Origin: GAS368 sp965227745
GTDB taxonomy: Bacteria; Verrucomicrobiota; Verrucomicrobiia; Opitutales; Opitutaceae
Assembly (NCBI GenBank): GCA_965227745.1
Contig: OZ245769.1
Span: forward strand, 5,828,001 to 5,892,000
Direction: 5' to 3'
Length of the DNA: 64,000 nt
Positions 49,940 through 59,076 of this stretch are shown in pieces. Position 1 is the stretch's first letter, and each line of letters starts with the position of its first letter. Both the position numbers and the translations under genes were made by a program. Under the pieces are notes generated by a model. It was not told the DNA's origin. It ran no database searches and was given only the letters and a program-made list of their open reading frames with translations.

Positions 49940-51355
49940 GTGACCACTAAACGCAAATCGAAGAAGCGGCTGCAGTCCGTGCTCGGACTCGTCCTCGCGG
50001 ACGGCCAGTTGCGCGCGTGTCATGTGGCCCGAGGCAAAGGCGTGACCGAGGTGGTCAAGGCCACCTCGGCTGCGCTCTCGCTGGACGTGCTCCATCCCGA
50101 GCCCGAACTCGTCGGCCGGGAGATCAAAAATCACCTCGATGCGGCCGGCATTCGCGAGCGCAATTGCGTCGTCGCTTTGCCCGCGAGCTGGGTGATGAGC
50201 CAGCACACCAAAGTGCCTGAGCTCGCCGCCGAGGACGCCGACAGCTTCCTTCAAATTGAAGCGGAAAAGGGTTTCCCCTGCGATCCCTCGCAGCTTCAGA
50301 TCGCGCGCTCCTTTCAACGCTCCGGCCAGTCTGCCTATGTTACGCAGCTCGCCGTGCGCAAGGAGCAGATCGATCAGCTCCTCAATGTGCTCAAAGCCGC
50401 GGGCCTGAAGCCTGTGAGCTTCACGCTCGGTCTCGCTGCTTTGCCCGGTGTGGTCGGCCAGGCCGGGCAGGGGAGTATCACTGTCGCCATTGATCCCAAG
50501 GGTGCGACGATGCTCATTTCCGCCGGCGGTGGCATCGCGGCCCTTCGCACCAGCGAGGCCGCGATCGACTCCGAAGCGGGCGAGAATGTGGTCAACGGTG
50601 CCGCGGTCGCCCGCGAGCTTCGCATCACGTACGAGCAAGTCCCCGACGACCTCCGCGGCGAGTTAAAGCAGCTCAGCCTGCGCGGCGACGAGACGATGAG
50701 CCGCCAACTCGCGGAGAAACTCACCGAGTGGGCCGGCATCGAGGGCCTCACGATTTCGCGCACCGGCCTCGGCGACCGCCCGATCATCGAGCAAATCGCC
50801 GAGAGCGTCGCGCGAGGCGCCGTCGATGGTGATGGCCATGATTTAGAGTTTTTGCCCCCGCGCCCAAGTCGTTGGGCGTTGATGATGGCTCGTTACAACT
50901 CGAAGCGCCTGGCCACAGCGGGCTTCGCGCTCGCTGGGGTCGCCGTGCTCGTGCTCGGCTTGTTCGCCTGGCAGGAGTACGAACGCTGGTCACTGCGCAA
51001 TCAGTGGGAGGCGATGGCCGTCGAGGTCAGGGCGCTCGATACGGTCGGCGACCGGATCCGCGAGTTCCGCCCGTGGTACGACGAGTCGTTCCGCAATCTC
51101 ACGATCCTCAATCGTATCACGGAATGCTTCCCCGACACGGGCAGCGTGACGGCGCGCTCGGTGGAAATTCGCGGCGCCAATGTGCTGACGGTCAATATCG
51201 CCGGCACCGCGCGCGATAACCCTTCGCTCCTCCGCACCCTCGAGGCCCTCCGCAAAATCAAGGAAGTCAAAGCCGTCAAGGTGGAGCAGATCAGAGGCAA
51301 GACTCCCGCCCAATTCACCTTCACCTTCCGCTGGGTCCCCAATACTGGAACATGA
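49940..51355 (+). CDS. gspL: GspL/PilM-type assembly protein
   Basis: The frame starts with GTG at 49940 and encodes 471 residues. The first 300 residues have the actin-like PilM/GspL fold (LGLVLADGQLRACHVARGKG, CVVALPASWVMSQHTKVPELAAEDADSFLQIEAEKGFP, TVAIDPKGATMLISAGGGIAALRTSE). A single membrane helix follows near 330 (LATAGFALAGVAVLVLGLFAW), then a periplasmic ferredoxin-like domain resembling PilN. GspL links the ATPase to the periplasmic parts. It overlaps gspM by four bases. Confidence 0.88.
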   Translation: MTTKRKSKKRLQSVLGLVLADGQLRACHVARGKGVTEVVKATSAALSLDVLHPEPELVGREIKNHLDAAGIRERNCVVALPASWVMSQHTKVPELAAEDADSFLQIEAEKGFPCDPSQLQIARSFQRSGQSAYVTQLAVRKEQIDQLLNVLKAAGLKPVSFTLGLAALPGVVGQAGQGSITVAIDPKGATMLISAGGGIAALRTSEAAIDSEAGENVVNGAAVARELRITYEQVPDDLRGELKQLSLRGDETMSRQLAEKLTEWAGIEGLTISRTGLGDRPIIEQIAESVARGAVDGDGHDLEFLPPRPSRWALMMARYNSKRLATAGFALAGVAVLVLGLFAWQEYERWSLRNQWEAMAVEVRALDTVGDRIREFRPWYDESFRNLTILNRITECFPDTGSVTARSVEIRGANVLTVNIAGTARDNPSLLRTLEALRKIKEVKAVKVEQIRGKTPAQFTFTFRWVPNTGT

Positions 51356-51900
51356 GCGCCGCCAATCCCCAAAACCGACAAAAGTTGCTCCTCCTCGTGG
51401 TGGGCATCGGCGTCGCCTTGCTGATTCTGGACAGCGTCGTCTTCACGCCGCTGACCAAGACTTGGCAGGCCCACGCCGCCGAAATCGCCAAGCTCAAGAA
51501 GGACGTGGCCCGTGGCCGTGGCGTCATCGAGACTGGCCCGCGCGCCGAGCGTCGCTGGAAAGAAATGCAGGAAGGCGCTCTGCCCAAGGACGCCGCCTCC
51601 GCCGAGCAGATCATGATCAGCTCCATGGACAACTGGGGCCGTGCGAATAGCATCGAGCTCGGCTCCATCAAGCCGCAGTGGAAGAAAGGGACCGACAAGT
51701 ATTCCACCCTGGAGTGCCGCGTCGACGCCACCGGCTCGATCTCCATGCTAACGCGCTTCCTCTTCGAGCTGGAAAAATCCCCGCTCGCGCTCCGCGTCGA
51801 CTCTGTCGAGCTCACCGCTCGCGACGACGGCGGCAATCGCCTCACCCTCGGGCTCATCGTCAGCGGCCTGCGCATGGCCCCCTTGGAGGGACGTCTATGA
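51352..51900 (+). CDS. gspM: GspM/PilO-like protein
   Basis: The 182-residue protein has one membrane helix near the N-terminus (LLLLVVGIGVALLILDSVVFTPL), a coiled-coil segment (AAEIAKLKKDVARGRGVI) and a periplasmic domain (YSTLECRVDATGSISMLTRFLFELEKSPLALRVDSVELT). This is the GspM/PilO layout: a partner of GspL. The match is more by pattern and position than by sequence. Confidence 0.8.
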   Translation: MSAANPQNRQKLLLLVVGIGVALLILDSVVFTPLTKTWQAHAAEIAKLKKDVARGRGVIETGPRAERRWKEMQEGALPKDAASAEQIMISSMDNWGRANSIELGSIKPQWKKGTDKYSTLECRVDATGSISMLTRFLFELEKSPLALRVDSVELTARDDGGNRLTLGLIVSGLRMAPLEGRL

Positions 51901-52637
51901 ACCGCCGTATCCTTATTTCCACTACCGCACTCGCGGCGCTTATCGGTGCGGGATTTATTTTCGCGGCTGACGTGAAGCCCGAGACTACGCCGGTCGCGCA
52001 AAAAACCGAAGCGCCGAAAGCTGCCGAAGCCCCGAAGGCCGACGCTACCAAGCCCTCGGTTCCCGTGGTCGAGCCCACCCGGCGCGAACGCGATCGCGGC
52101 AACCGCCAGGCGGCACCCGCCGCCCGTCCCGCGCCGACCGGCCCGGCACCGATTACCGTCGATACCTTTCGCCTCATCGGTGAGCGCAATATTTTCAATC
52201 CCAACCGGATTGGCCGCACCCGTGATCGCGTCGACGAAGCGCCTCCGCGCGGTGAAGTAATCTCGTTTGTCGGCACGATGGACTACTCGAAAGGCCGCTA
52301 CGCGTTCTTCGATGGCTCCGATCGCGGCTACCAGAAAACGCTCTCTGAGGGCGGCAAGATCGGTCCCTTCACCGTAAAGAACGTCTCGGCCGATGGAGTC
52401 GACCTCGTGCGCGACCCCAATCCGTTCTCCCTCAAAATGGGCCAGCAACTACGCAAACCGGTCGGTGGCGATTGGACGCTGGTCAGTGCCGATATCGCCC
52501 GCGCTGAAGCCGCCGCCGCAGCCGCGGCAGCGGCCGCCAACAATGTCGATCCCAATGCCCCCCAAGCCATCCCAGCCGGCGCATCCGAGGCTCTCCGGAA
52601 GCTCATGGAACGCCGCAATCAACAATTGAAACAATGA
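51897..52637 (+). CDS. gspC: GspC-like periplasmic coupling protein
   Basis: Read from the ATG at 51897, this 246-residue protein has an N-terminal hydrophobic segment, a Pro/Ala/Lys-rich linker and a domain with FRLIGERNIFNPNR, the HR-region motif of GspC/PilP that contacts the secretin N0 domain. Further strands (VISFVGTMDYSKGRYAFFDGS, KIGPFTVKNVSADGVDLV) agree. No PDZ domain is visible. It should bridge the inner-membrane complex and the secretin, consistent with its position directly before the secretin genes. Confidence 0.78.
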   Translation: MNRRILISTTALAALIGAGFIFAADVKPETTPVAQKTEAPKAAEAPKADATKPSVPVVEPTRRERDRGNRQAAPAARPAPTGPAPITVDTFRLIGERNIFNPNRIGRTRDRVDEAPPRGEVISFVGTMDYSKGRYAFFDGSDRGYQKTLSEGGKIGPFTVKNVSADGVDLVRDPNPFSLKMGQQLRKPVGGDWTLVSADIARAEAAAAAAAAAANNVDPNAPQAIPAGASEALRKLMERRNQQLKQ

Positions 52638-53845
52638 AAACCACCCGCTTCACCTCTTCCTTGATTCTTGGCCTCGCCGCCCTCGCGGCCAGCGCCCCCG
52701 CGCAAGACGCCGCCGCCGGTGCGGCTGCGCCGGTCGTCGAGACGCCCGCTCCCGCCGGCCGCAATGCACCTGCCGGTACGCTGAAGTTTAACTTCCGCGG
52801 CGCGCCCCTCGAGGCCGTGCTCAGCTACATGAGTGACGCCGCCGGCTTTATCATCGTCCTCGACACGCCGGTGCGCGGCACCGTCGACATGTGGAGCTCC
52901 ACGCCGGTCACACGCGAAGAAGCCGTGCAACTGCTCAACGTTGCGCTCAACAAAAACGGCTACGTTTCTACCGTGCAGGGTCGCCAACTCGTCATCAGCT
53001 CGAAGGAAGATGCGAAGAAGAAGAACATTCCGATCCGCACGGGCAATGACCCGCAGGAAATCCCGATGACAGCCGAGATGGTCATGCAGATCATCCCGCT
53101 GCGTAAGATCGATGCGGTCACCGCCGCGCGCGATCTCGCGACGCTCCTCCCCGGTTCCGCCACGCTCACGGCCAATCAGGACAGTAACTCGCTCGTCGTC
53201 ACGGACACGAATATCAACGTCCGCCATATCGTCGAAATCGTCTACGCGCTCGATTCCTCGGCCGACACGATTTCCACGATGCGGATGTTCAAGCTGAAGA
53301 ATGCCGATCCCTCGGAAATGGCTTCACTCATCATGAGCATCTACTCCACGCCCACGCAGGGTGTGGCGGGCGGCGGCAACAATGCCGGCCGCGGCGGTCA
53401 AGGTGGCTTTGGCGCTGCCGCTGCCCGTGGTGGTTTCCCTGGCTTCGCTGGCGCCGGCCAGGCCAATCGTGGCGGCGGTGGCGGTAATGGCGGTCGTGGC
53501 AATACCACGAGTTCCCGGTCCAGCCCGGTCGTGGCTATCGCGGATCCTCGCACGCTGTCCGTGATCGTCACCGCATCGAAAGATGCGATGCCTGAGATCG
53601 CGGATATCATCTCGCAGTTGGACTCCAGCACCGCGCGCAAGCAAAAGGTCTTCGTCTACACGATGGAGAATGCCGACGTGAAGCAGGTGGAGAATGTCCT
53701 CCGCAATCTCTTCCAATCGAGTAACGCGCGCACTTCGACCTCCAATCAGGCCGACCCGCTGGCGACCCGCGCGGCCAACAATGCCCAGACCTCCGCCAGT
53801 CAGAGCTCCACGCTCAACCTCAACAGCACCTCGCGCGGCAACTAA
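52634..53845 (+). CDS. gspD: Secretin N-terminal half: N0/N1/N2 domains as a separate protein
   Basis: The 403 residues have their own signal peptide (SLILGLAALAASAPA) and then the periplasmic ring domains of a secretin: N0 (LKFNFRGAPLEAVLSYMSDAAGFIIVLDTPVRGTVDM), N1 (VMQIIPLRKIDAVTAARDLATLLPG..TANQDSNSLVVTDT) and N2 (MRMFKLKNADPSEMASLIMSIY ... VVAIADPRTLSVIVTASKDAMPEIADIISQLD). It then ends in a Ser/Asn-rich tail without the outer-membrane secretin barrel. A Gly/Arg-rich insertion lies inside N2 at about 243-300. The barrel is encoded by the next gene. The stop is clean, 34 bp before the next start, with a separate signal peptide there, so this is a true split and not a frameshift. Confidence 0.85.
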   Translation: MKTTRFTSSLILGLAALAASAPAQDAAAGAAAPVVETPAPAGRNAPAGTLKFNFRGAPLEAVLSYMSDAAGFIIVLDTPVRGTVDMWSSTPVTREEAVQLLNVALNKNGYVSTVQGRQLVISSKEDAKKKNIPIRTGNDPQEIPMTAEMVMQIIPLRKIDAVTAARDLATLLPGSATLTANQDSNSLVVTDTNINVRHIVEIVYALDSSADTISTMRMFKLKNADPSEMASLIMSIYSTPTQGVAGGGNNAGRGGQGGFGAAAARGGFPGFAGAGQANRGGGGGNGGRGNTTSSRSSPVVAIADPRTLSVIVTASKDAMPEIADIISQLDSSTARKQKVFVYTMENADVKQVENVLRNLFQSSNARTSTSNQADPLATRAANNAQTSASQSSTLNLNSTSRGN

Positions 53846-53879
53846 GCCCAGCCTTACGTAAACTCTTTAAAGTACTCAC

Positions 53880-55037
53880 ATGACTTCATCTTTCTTTTCT
53901 CTCCGCTCGCTCCTTGCGGCCGGATTGACGCTCCTCGCGGCCACTCAAGTGATGGCGCAGGCCAATCGCGGCGGCCAGCAGGCCGGTCGCGCCGGCGGCG
54001 GTAACACCGGAGGAGGAGGCGGCGGCGGTGGTGGCGGCGGTGGCGGAGGGGGCGGCATCAACGCCCAGCGCCAGTACAGCAATTCCACTTTGGTGGGCGA
54101 TGCCACCATCACGAGCGATCTCGAGACGCGGCGCATCATCATCGTGACCGACGATGCGACCAACGAAAATATCCAGAAAGTCATCAGCGAACTCGACCGG
54201 CCCAAGCCGCAGGTGCTGATCAACGTCGTCTTCGTCCAAGTCACCCATGGCGACGACCTCGACCTCGGCGCGGAAGCGACCTACTCCGGAAAAATCGCGA
54301 TCAAGAACAGCCCGCTCGGCACCGCCACGACCAACTTTGGCGTAGCCAGTGCATTGGCTGATCCCTCTCACTACGGCGCATTTTACGAGATCAGCGGCAA
54401 GCACGGCCTTGAGGTTACGCTCGCCGCCCTCGCACAGAAGAACAAGACGGAGATTCTCTCCCGTCCTTCCATTCTTACTCGCAGCAGCCAGCAGGCGACC
54501 ATCGTCGTTGGCCAGCAAGTGCCGATCATCAATAACTCGCGCGTCAGCGATACGACCGGCGCGATCAGCAACACCTACACCCAGCAGGACGTCGGCATTA
54601 TCCTCCGCGTCACTCCCTTCATCACGCAGGCAGGCTTGGTGGAGATGATCGTTTCTCCGGAAATTTCCTCGCTCAGCGCCACGACCGTGCCGATCTCGGC
54701 TGGAGTGAGCATTCCGGTCATCGACCGCCGCTCCGCTGACACCGTGGTCGTCACGCCCTCCGATGCAACCATCGTCATCGGCGGTCTGATCTCCTCGCAG
54801 GCGACCAAGCAGGAGCACAAGGTGCCGCTGCTCGGGGACATTCCGCTCATCGGCAACGCCTTCAAGCGCACGATCAAGCACGACGAGAAGACGGAATTGC
54901 TGATCTTCCTCACGCCTCATGTCGTCAACGATCCCCGGGAGCTGGGCGGCCTGGCCGACCAAGAGCGCGGCAAGCTCGACCTCACCAAGAAGACCTTTCA
55001 AGAGGATGAGCTGAAGAAGTTCATCGGCGGAAAGTAA
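53880..55037 (+). CDS. gspD: Secretin C-terminal half: N3-like domain and outer-membrane barrel
   Basis: The 385 residues begin with their own signal peptide (LLAAGLTLLAATQVMAQ), continue with a run of 17 consecutive glycines bordered by other Gly/Asn/Arg residues, an N3-like ring domain (TITSDLETRRIIIVTDDATNENIQKVISELDRPKPQVLINVVFVQV) and the secretin domain (LEVTLAALAQKNKTEILSRPSILTRSSQQATIVVGQQVP, DATIVIGGLISSQATKQEHKVPLLGDIPLIGNAFK, ELLIFLTPHVV). The last motif is the family signature. It should form the outer-membrane gate, with the N-rings supplied by the preceding protein. A terminator follows, so it is the last gene of the operon. Confidence 0.93.
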   Translation: MTSSFFSLRSLLAAGLTLLAATQVMAQANRGGQQAGRAGGGNTGGGGGGGGGGGGGGGGINAQRQYSNSTLVGDATITSDLETRRIIIVTDDATNENIQKVISELDRPKPQVLINVVFVQVTHGDDLDLGAEATYSGKIAIKNSPLGTATTNFGVASALADPSHYGAFYEISGKHGLEVTLAALAQKNKTEILSRPSILTRSSQQATIVVGQQVPIINNSRVSDTTGAISNTYTQQDVGIILRVTPFITQAGLVEMIVSPEISSLSATTVPISAGVSIPVIDRRSADTVVVTPSDATIVIGGLISSQATKQEHKVPLLGDIPLIGNAFKRTIKHDEKTELLIFLTPHVVNDPRELGGLADQERGKLDLTKKTFQEDELKKFIGGK

Positions 55038-55082
55038 GGCTTCGCCCGCTGTTCAATTTCGCGACGCGCACGCATCGCACCA

Positions 55083-55113
55083 ACGGCGGACTCCGGTCCG
55101 CCGTTTTTATTTT
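55083..55113 (+). terminator. Rho-independent terminator of the secretion operon
   Basis: A perfect stem ACGGCGGAC / GTCCGCCGT with loop TCCG is followed by TTTTATTTT. It separates the secretion operon from the kinase/regulator pair. Confidence 0.93.
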
Positions 55114-55194
55114 GGCGAATCAGCTTCGCTCCCTTTCCGGTTTCCTCTCTTGCGACTCCGCTCCACGCGCACAACCTAGCTTCACCGCCGCCCC

Positions 55195-57018
55195 ATGAGT
55201 TGGTCGACCGCCAAGCGCACTCTCTTCGTCAGCACCACCCTCATCGTGGGTGGGCTGGCGGTGTGCGGCTGGCAGGTCGAGGAGCACCTGCGTTTCAAGC
55301 GTTCGGCCGCGCAGGCCCTCATCAATCGCGGCCGCGACATCACCTCCACGCTCGGCGTCATCGTCCGGTCGCAACGGCAGAACGGAATCGTCTTGCCGAA
55401 AGATCGGCTTGAGGCGGCGCTCGGAGACCTGTTGCAGGATGAACTGGAGTCGGTCGCCATCCTCGGCGCGACGGGCGATACGCTCGCGAGCGCGGGTAAG
55501 CCCGTCGAATTGACCCCGGACATGCTCAAGGCCCGCGGCGCTTTTTGGGGAGAGCAATCCTTGATCATTATGAACCTGATGGATCTCGGCACGATGACGA
55601 TGGAGGATGGCATCGTCGCGCCCCGTGGCATCGTTGCGTCCAATGATCGCATCGCCCGCGCCTTTCGCCCCAACCTCCAACCGCGCCGCCCCGGAGATCG
55701 CGGGCTGGGTGGACCGGCTCCGGCGCAGGTGGGTGATGTTGGTTCCACGCCGGTAACGGCACCCCTTCCCAGCGCGGGCGCACCTGCACTGACCATTGCC
55801 CCCGTGCCCGGTGCCAGCTCCGGTGTGGTTTCCGCGATGAGCGCGACGACTGCAGCCACTGCGGGCAGTGGTGCGACGGCCACACCTACGACGACTCCCA
55901 GTGCACCAGTGACCACCGCCTCTGCTCCGGCCGGTGCGCCCACGTCTCTTTCACCTAGTGCTGGTGTTTCTTCTCCCGCCACCACGCTACCGGCTACGAC
56001 TTCACCGCTTCCTGATGGGCCGGCCACCAATACCCCGGCAGCAACCGTGCCCACTCCCGGGTCTCCCGCCGCCCCGGGTGGAGCTCGCGGTTTCGCGCGG
56101 CGCTTGACCAAGCCGCAATGGATGTCGGACGAAGAGTACGTGGAAGTGATTCAAAAGCAGGGGGTGCACAGCCTCGTGCTCTCGATGCCGACAACCGAGA
56201 TGCGCCGCGCCGTGCAAAACGATCTGCTCCTCCGCTCGCTCGTGAGCCTGATGGCACTCGGCGGCTGCGTGCTCTCCGCGCTCGCGTGGCGCAAGCTGTC
56301 CCAAAACTCCGAACTCCAGATCCGCCTCATCAAGGCCGGCGAGGCCAACACGCACTTAAAGGAAATGAATTTCGCCGCCGCCGGCCTGGCGCATGAGACA
56401 CGCAATCCGCTCAACTTGATTCGTGGTCTCGCGCAGATGATCGCGATGCAGGCGGGCAGCTCGCCGAAGCTAAAGGAACACGCCTCGACGATCATCGAGG
56501 AGGCGGATCGCGTGACCGTGCAGCTCAACGAGTTTATCAACTACTCGAAGCCCCGCGAAGCCCATCTCGGCACGGTCGAGGTCCAGCGCCTCGTCGCCGA
56601 TGTGGCCCGCACGCTCGTGCCCGATCTCGAGGAAAAGCACCTTACGCTCAAGCAACCCGAATCGCCGCTCCTTATCGAAGCCGACGAGCAACTCCTGCGG
56701 CAGGCGATCTTCAACGTCCTCCTCAACGCCACCCAGGCCGTGCAGCCCGGCGGCCAGATTGAGATTAAGCTCACGCAGACCGGCCCTCGCGAGGCGATGC
56801 TCGAGATCAGCGACGACGGCCCGGGCGTGCCGCCGGCTGAGCGCGCCAATATTTTCAAACCCTACGTCACGATGCGCCCCAAGGGTGTCGGGCTCGGTCT
56901 CGCCATCGTGCATCAGATCGCCTCGGCGCATCACTGGGAAGTGACCTGCACCGGCGTGGAGCCGCACGGTGCGCTCTTCCGCTTCACCGGGCTCAAACTC
57001 GCAGTGTCGACGGCATGA
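55195..57018 (+). CDS. NtrB-like membrane histidine kinase with a Pro/Ala/Thr-rich linker
   Basis: The 607-residue kinase has a first membrane helix (LFVSTTLIVGGLAVCGWQV), an extracytoplasmic sensor part of about 140 residues, a very Ala/Thr/Pro-rich linker of about 120 residues (170-295), a second membrane helix near 350 (LLLRSLVSLMALGGCVLSALAW), then HisKA (AAAGLAHETRNPLNLIRGLAQM) and HATPase_c (NVLLNATQAV, SDDGPGVP, GVGLGLAIVHQI). The kinase core is NtrB/AtoS-like. It overlaps the sigma-54 activator downstream by ATGA. A low-complexity periplasmic linker of this length is rare in kinases and may span the wall to contact a surface or secretion component. Confidence 0.9.
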   Translation: MSWSTAKRTLFVSTTLIVGGLAVCGWQVEEHLRFKRSAAQALINRGRDITSTLGVIVRSQRQNGIVLPKDRLEAALGDLLQDELESVAILGATGDTLASAGKPVELTPDMLKARGAFWGEQSLIIMNLMDLGTMTMEDGIVAPRGIVASNDRIARAFRPNLQPRRPGDRGLGGPAPAQVGDVGSTPVTAPLPSAGAPALTIAPVPGASSGVVSAMSATTAATAGSGATATPTTTPSAPVTTASAPAGAPTSLSPSAGVSSPATTLPATTSPLPDGPATNTPAATVPTPGSPAAPGGARGFARRLTKPQWMSDEEYVEVIQKQGVHSLVLSMPTTEMRRAVQNDLLLRSLVSLMALGGCVLSALAWRKLSQNSELQIRLIKAGEANTHLKEMNFAAAGLAHETRNPLNLIRGLAQMIAMQAGSSPKLKEHASTIIEEADRVTVQLNEFINYSKPREAHLGTVEVQRLVADVARTLVPDLEEKHLTLKQPESPLLIEADEQLLRQAIFNVLLNATQAVQPGGQIEIKLTQTGPREAMLEISDDGPGVPPAERANIFKPYVTMRPKGVGLGLAIVHQIASAHHWEVTCTGVEPHGALFRFTGLKLAVSTA

Positions 57019-58370
57019 AAGAAGAGTTTTCACCGGCGTACATTCTCATCGTTGACGACGATCGCGGTCAGCGCGGCCTCCTCGAGAGCTTTCTGCGCGG
57101 GCAGGGCTATCGCACGCAAACGGCGGCCTCCGGTGAGGAGGCGCTGGAGATTCTGCAGCGCGAAACCTTTACGATGATGATCAGCGATGTGCGCATGCCG
57201 GGCATGTCGGGCATCGAGACGCTACGACGCGTCCGCCAGATATTTCCCACGTTGCCGGTGCTGCTCGTCACGGCGTTTGCGGATATCCGCACGGCGGTGT
57301 CGGCCATGCGCGACGGTGCGGTCAACTATCTCGCGAAACCCATCGACCTCGACGAACTGATCGCGACCGTCCGCCTCGCCACCGAGCGCCGTGGGCAGGT
57401 GCCCCCGCCGGAAAAAGCAGAGAGCAGTCTTCCGCCTGGTGTGGTCACATCGAGCCCACTGATGGAAGCGGTGTTTCGCGATGCGGCGGTCGTGGCGCCG
57501 TCGGATACCCGCGTCCTCATTACCGGCGAGAGTGGCGTGGGCAAAGAAGTGGTCGCGGATGTGATCCACGCGTGGAGCCCGGGCGCCAAGGGCCCGCTGG
57601 TAAAAGTGAATTGTGCGGCTATCCCGGAAAACCTGCTGGAGAGCGAACTATTCGGTCACGAGAAAGGCTCGTTCACCGGCGCGATGCAGACGCGGATCGG
57701 TCGTTTCGAAGAGGCGAGCACCGGCACGATTTTTCTCGATGAAATCGGCGAACTCCCGCCGCCACTTCAGGCTAAGCTTCTGCGCGTAATCAACGATGGC
57801 TCGTTTCGCCGCATCGGATCGAGCAAGGATCTCATCACGCACGCACGCGTCCTCACGGCGACGAATCGCGACCTCGAAGCGGAGATCGTGGCGGGAAAAT
57901 TCCGCGAGGATCTCTTCTACCGGCTCAACGTGATGGAGATTCACATCCCGCCGCTCCGTGAGCGGCCGGAGGATATTATCCCGCTGGCGACGCATTTTAT
58001 CGGGCAGTTTTCGCGCCAGAAGTCCCGCTTCTCCGCGACGGTGACGACGTGCCTGATGAACTACCGTTGGCCGGGCAATGTCCGGGAATTGCGCAACGCG
58101 ATGGAGCGCGCCGCGCTGCTCTCGCGCGGGGAAATTGTTCTACCCGAGCATCTGCCGGCCCGCATCGTATCGCAAGTGGAAGCCGCGCCCGTGGTCTCCG
58201 GTGATGCGCAGCAGCTCGAGCAGATCGAGCGGGAGGCAATTTTGCGGACGTTGCGGAAAAATAACTACAACCGCACGGAGACTGCCAAGGAACTGGCCAT
58301 CAGCCGCCGCGCGTTGACCTATAAACTGCAGCGGCTCCGGGCTGAGGGTGTCCAGATCGATCCGGTGTAA
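57015..58370 (+). CDS. NtrC-family sigma-54 response regulator 2
   Basis: The 451 residues have a receiver (1-125, MMISDVRMPGMSG), AAA+ (about 145-375) and Fis-type helix-turn-helix (about 405-445, NYNRTETAKELAISRRALTYKLQRL). The AAA+ part has Walker A GESGVGKE and Walker B GTIFLDEIGELP. The sigma-54 contact loop reads GSFTGA instead of the usual GAFTGA, a conservative change that still occurs in active members. Coupled to the upstream kinase and placed right after the secretion operon, it is the best candidate for activation of the sigma-54 promoter at 42584-42600. Confidence 0.92.
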   Translation: MKEEFSPAYILIVDDDRGQRGLLESFLRGQGYRTQTAASGEEALEILQRETFTMMISDVRMPGMSGIETLRRVRQIFPTLPVLLVTAFADIRTAVSAMRDGAVNYLAKPIDLDELIATVRLATERRGQVPPPEKAESSLPPGVVTSSPLMEAVFRDAAVVAPSDTRVLITGESGVGKEVVADVIHAWSPGAKGPLVKVNCAAIPENLLESELFGHEKGSFTGAMQTRIGRFEEASTGTIFLDEIGELPPPLQAKLLRVINDGSFRRIGSSKDLITHARVLTATNRDLEAEIVAGKFREDLFYRLNVMEIHIPPLRERPEDIIPLATHFIGQFSRQKSRFSATVTTCLMNYRWPGNVRELRNAMERAALLSRGEIVLPEHLPARIVSQVEAAPVVSGDAQQLEQIEREAILRTLRKNNYNRTETAKELAISRRALTYKLQRLRAEGVQIDPV

Positions 58371-58379
58371 AGACAGAAC

Positions 58380-58412
58380 AGCCCGGTGCGGACTGTCGTC
58401 CACGACCGGGCT
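58380..58412. terminator. Hairpin between converging genes
   Basis: AGCCCGGT / ACCGGGCT with a long loop separates the regulator (ends 58370) and cheW (ends 58447). There is no clear T-tract, so this is a modest call. Confidence 0.45.
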
Positions 58413-58446
58413 GCTTGCGCCGGGAAATTAGCGAGTGCGCGTGCGC

Positions 58447-58941
58447 TTAGATCGACTGTACGATCGTCTGCACCGTGTCGGGCGCGACGACGCGATCGAT
58501 GTCGAGCAGCGTCTTCACCGCGCCCTTTACCTTGGCCATGCCAAGGAGGTATTCGGTGCCGATCTTGGTGCCGAAGTCGGGCGTGGGCTCGATCTCGTTG
58601 GCGGCGAGGGTCACGACTTCTTCCACGCTGTCGACGATGAGGCCCATCTGCACGACTTGGCTGGGCAGCTTCACCTGAACAACGACGATGCAGGTGCGCT
58701 CGGCAAACTCGGCCTTGACCCCGAATTTGACGCGGAGGTCGACGACGGGAATCACGCGACCGCGCAGGTTGATCACGCCCTTCACAAAGGCCGGGACCTG
58801 CGGCACGGGGGTGATCTTCTGCATGCGGATGATCTCGCGGACTTTTAGAACCGCGATGCCATAGGCTTCATTCTCGAGGACGACGGTGAGATACTTGCCG
58901 GCGAGATTGCTCGTCGGGGTGGAGGAAGTGGCGGTGGACAT
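58447..58941 (-). CDS. cheW: Chemotaxis coupling protein CheW
   Basis: A 164-residue CheW: YLTVVLENEAYGIAVLKVREIIRMQKITPVPQVPAFVKGVINLRGRVIPVVDLRVKFG, followed by VVVQVKLPSQVVQMGLIVDSVEEVVTL and the IDRVVAPDTV end. It links chemoreceptors and the CheA kinase. No purine-rich ribosome-binding site is evident before the ATG. A sigma-28-type promoter precedes it and cheA is transcribed divergently about 190 bp away. Confidence 0.96.
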   Translation of the reverse strand: MSTATSSTPTSNLAGKYLTVVLENEAYGIAVLKVREIIRMQKITPVPQVPAFVKGVINLRGRVIPVVDLRVKFGVKAEFAERTCIVVVQVKLPSQVVQMGLIVDSVEEVVTLAANEIEPTPDFGTKIGTEYLLGMAKVKGAVKTLLDIDRVVAPDTVQTIVQSI

Positions 58942-58972
58942 GAGGAGGAATTACGAAAGGAGCTTAAGTCAT

Positions 58973-58999
58973 ATTTCGGCTCACCGGGCGGGCAGTTTA
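58973..58999 (-). promoter_or_regulatory. Sigma-28-type promoter for cheW
   Basis: On the minus strand TAAACTGC (58999-58992), an 11-bp spacer and GCCGAAAT (58980-58973) precede the ATG at 58941. Confidence 0.65.
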
Positions 59000-59076
59000 G
59001 GAAAATCGCAAGGATCACGGACCGACGCCGACCGGGCCCCAGCTGCGGTTGGGATTATTCCCTAAGTGGATTTCCA

